From: CAZRIE01 sp964600075
Lineage (GTDB): Bacteria > Bacteroidota > Bacteroidia > Flavobacteriales > Flavobacteriaceae
Length of the DNA stretch: 6,513 bases
Assembly: GCA_964600075.1 (NCBI GenBank)
Contig: CAZRIE010000168.1
Span: 1 to 6,513, forward strand
Reading direction: 5' to 3'
This document shows positions 6,501 through 6,513 of this stretch, piece after piece. The position numbers and the translations under genes were made by a program. The notes below the pieces were generated by a model. That model was not told the DNA's origin. It saw only the letters and a list, made by a program, of their open reading frames with translations, and searched no databases. Position 1 is the stretch's first letter, and each line of letters begins with the position of its first letter.

Positions 6501-6513
6501 AAAAAGCCCTCCC
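6501..6513. terminator. Probable half of a bidirectional rho-independent terminator, cut by the window edge
   Basis: AAAAAGCCCTCCC at the edge is the usual left half of an A-run/stem/T-run terminator. On the minus strand it reads GGGAGGGC followed by TTTTT, the end of a GC-rich stem with its U-tract. The partner GGGAGGGC-type arm would have to lie immediately outside the window. If it does, this terminates a leftward gene beyond the edge and perhaps the TIR-WD40 transcript too. Confidence 0.4.

Larger units (their letters stand above)
6183..6513. other. Non-coding right flank
   Basis: No convincing gene is seen on either strand over these 331 bases; all forward frames are closed often. A minus-strand frame is open from the edge (6513) to a stop at 6397-6399 for 38 codons, but it runs through the hairpin and the terminator-like bases and has no recognisable motif. 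No clear terminator with a T-run follows the TIR-WD40 stop. The structured elements at 6418-6435, 6481-6498 and 6501-6513 are listed separately. Confidence 0.5.

Noticed and set aside
6397..6513. Minus-strand frame open from the right edge for 38 codons, as a possible gene end
   Set aside because: It runs through a perfect hairpin and a terminator-like half stem, shows no recognisable motif, and a 38-codon opening is not rare by chance.
1..6513. CRISPR array, tRNA, rRNA, transposase or inverted-repeat IS ends
   Set aside because: Looked for and not seen: no regularly spaced direct repeats outside the WD40 coding repeats, no cloverleaf or rRNA-like sequence, and no transposase motifs.

Overview
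The window reads as an accessory region of a Bacteroidota chromosome, most likely a (marine?) flavobacterium. The signs are AT-rich DNA, A-rich translation starts without clear Shine-Dalgarno sequences, a Bacteroidota-style Crp/Fnr protein, a YhdH-family oxidoreductase, a fragment of a secreted alpha/beta-hydrolase-like protein, and a TIR/WD40 protein with a STAND-like linker. The genus cannot be fixed from this sequence.

Layout, left to right. The last 25 codons of an unidentified gene end at 80. A hairpin-forming intergenic element (108-164) lies just before a Crp/Fnr-type regulator (186-764, +). Five bases beyond the regulator's stop codon, a convergent class I SAM-dependent methyltransferase begins (770-1406, -); it is split by a one-base frameshift near 998. 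Its upstream region holds an FNR-like dyad (1476-1489) and a possible promoter. A mostly empty stretch leads to a YhdH/AcuI-type NADPH oxidoreductase (1763-2758, +). A second copy of the hairpin-type element follows (about 2759-2936). Next comes a signal-peptide-bearing N-terminal gene fragment with an in-frame stop (2986-3264). A third, related element (3270-3405) leads into the main gene of the window: a 918-residue membrane-anchored protein (3426-6182, +) with an N-terminal TIR domain, one transmembrane helix and about 14 WD40 blades. The last 330 bases have no convincing gene. They carry an 18-bp operator-like palindrome, a short perfect hairpin and what looks like half of a terminator cut by the window edge.

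How the parts relate. The genes do not form one pathway. Two things link them. First, the Crp/Fnr protein has an FNR-type E-x-x-S-R recognition helix, and an FNR-like site sits where a class II activator would bind at the neighbouring methyltransferase promoter, so local control is plausible. Second, three intergenic elements share a 3' end around an (A)CGTT core, sit 20-50 bp upstream of starts on the same strand, and show long-range self-complementarity; two of them flank the broken hydrolase-like fragment as a 9-bp inverted repeat. This looks like a cassette-like or repeat-mediated array that shuffles and decays unrelated genes, with two of the six gene units broken. The best candidate for an uncommon system is the TIR-TM-WD40 protein, which has the sensor and effector ends of a STAND-type immune protein but no P-loop NTPase between them.
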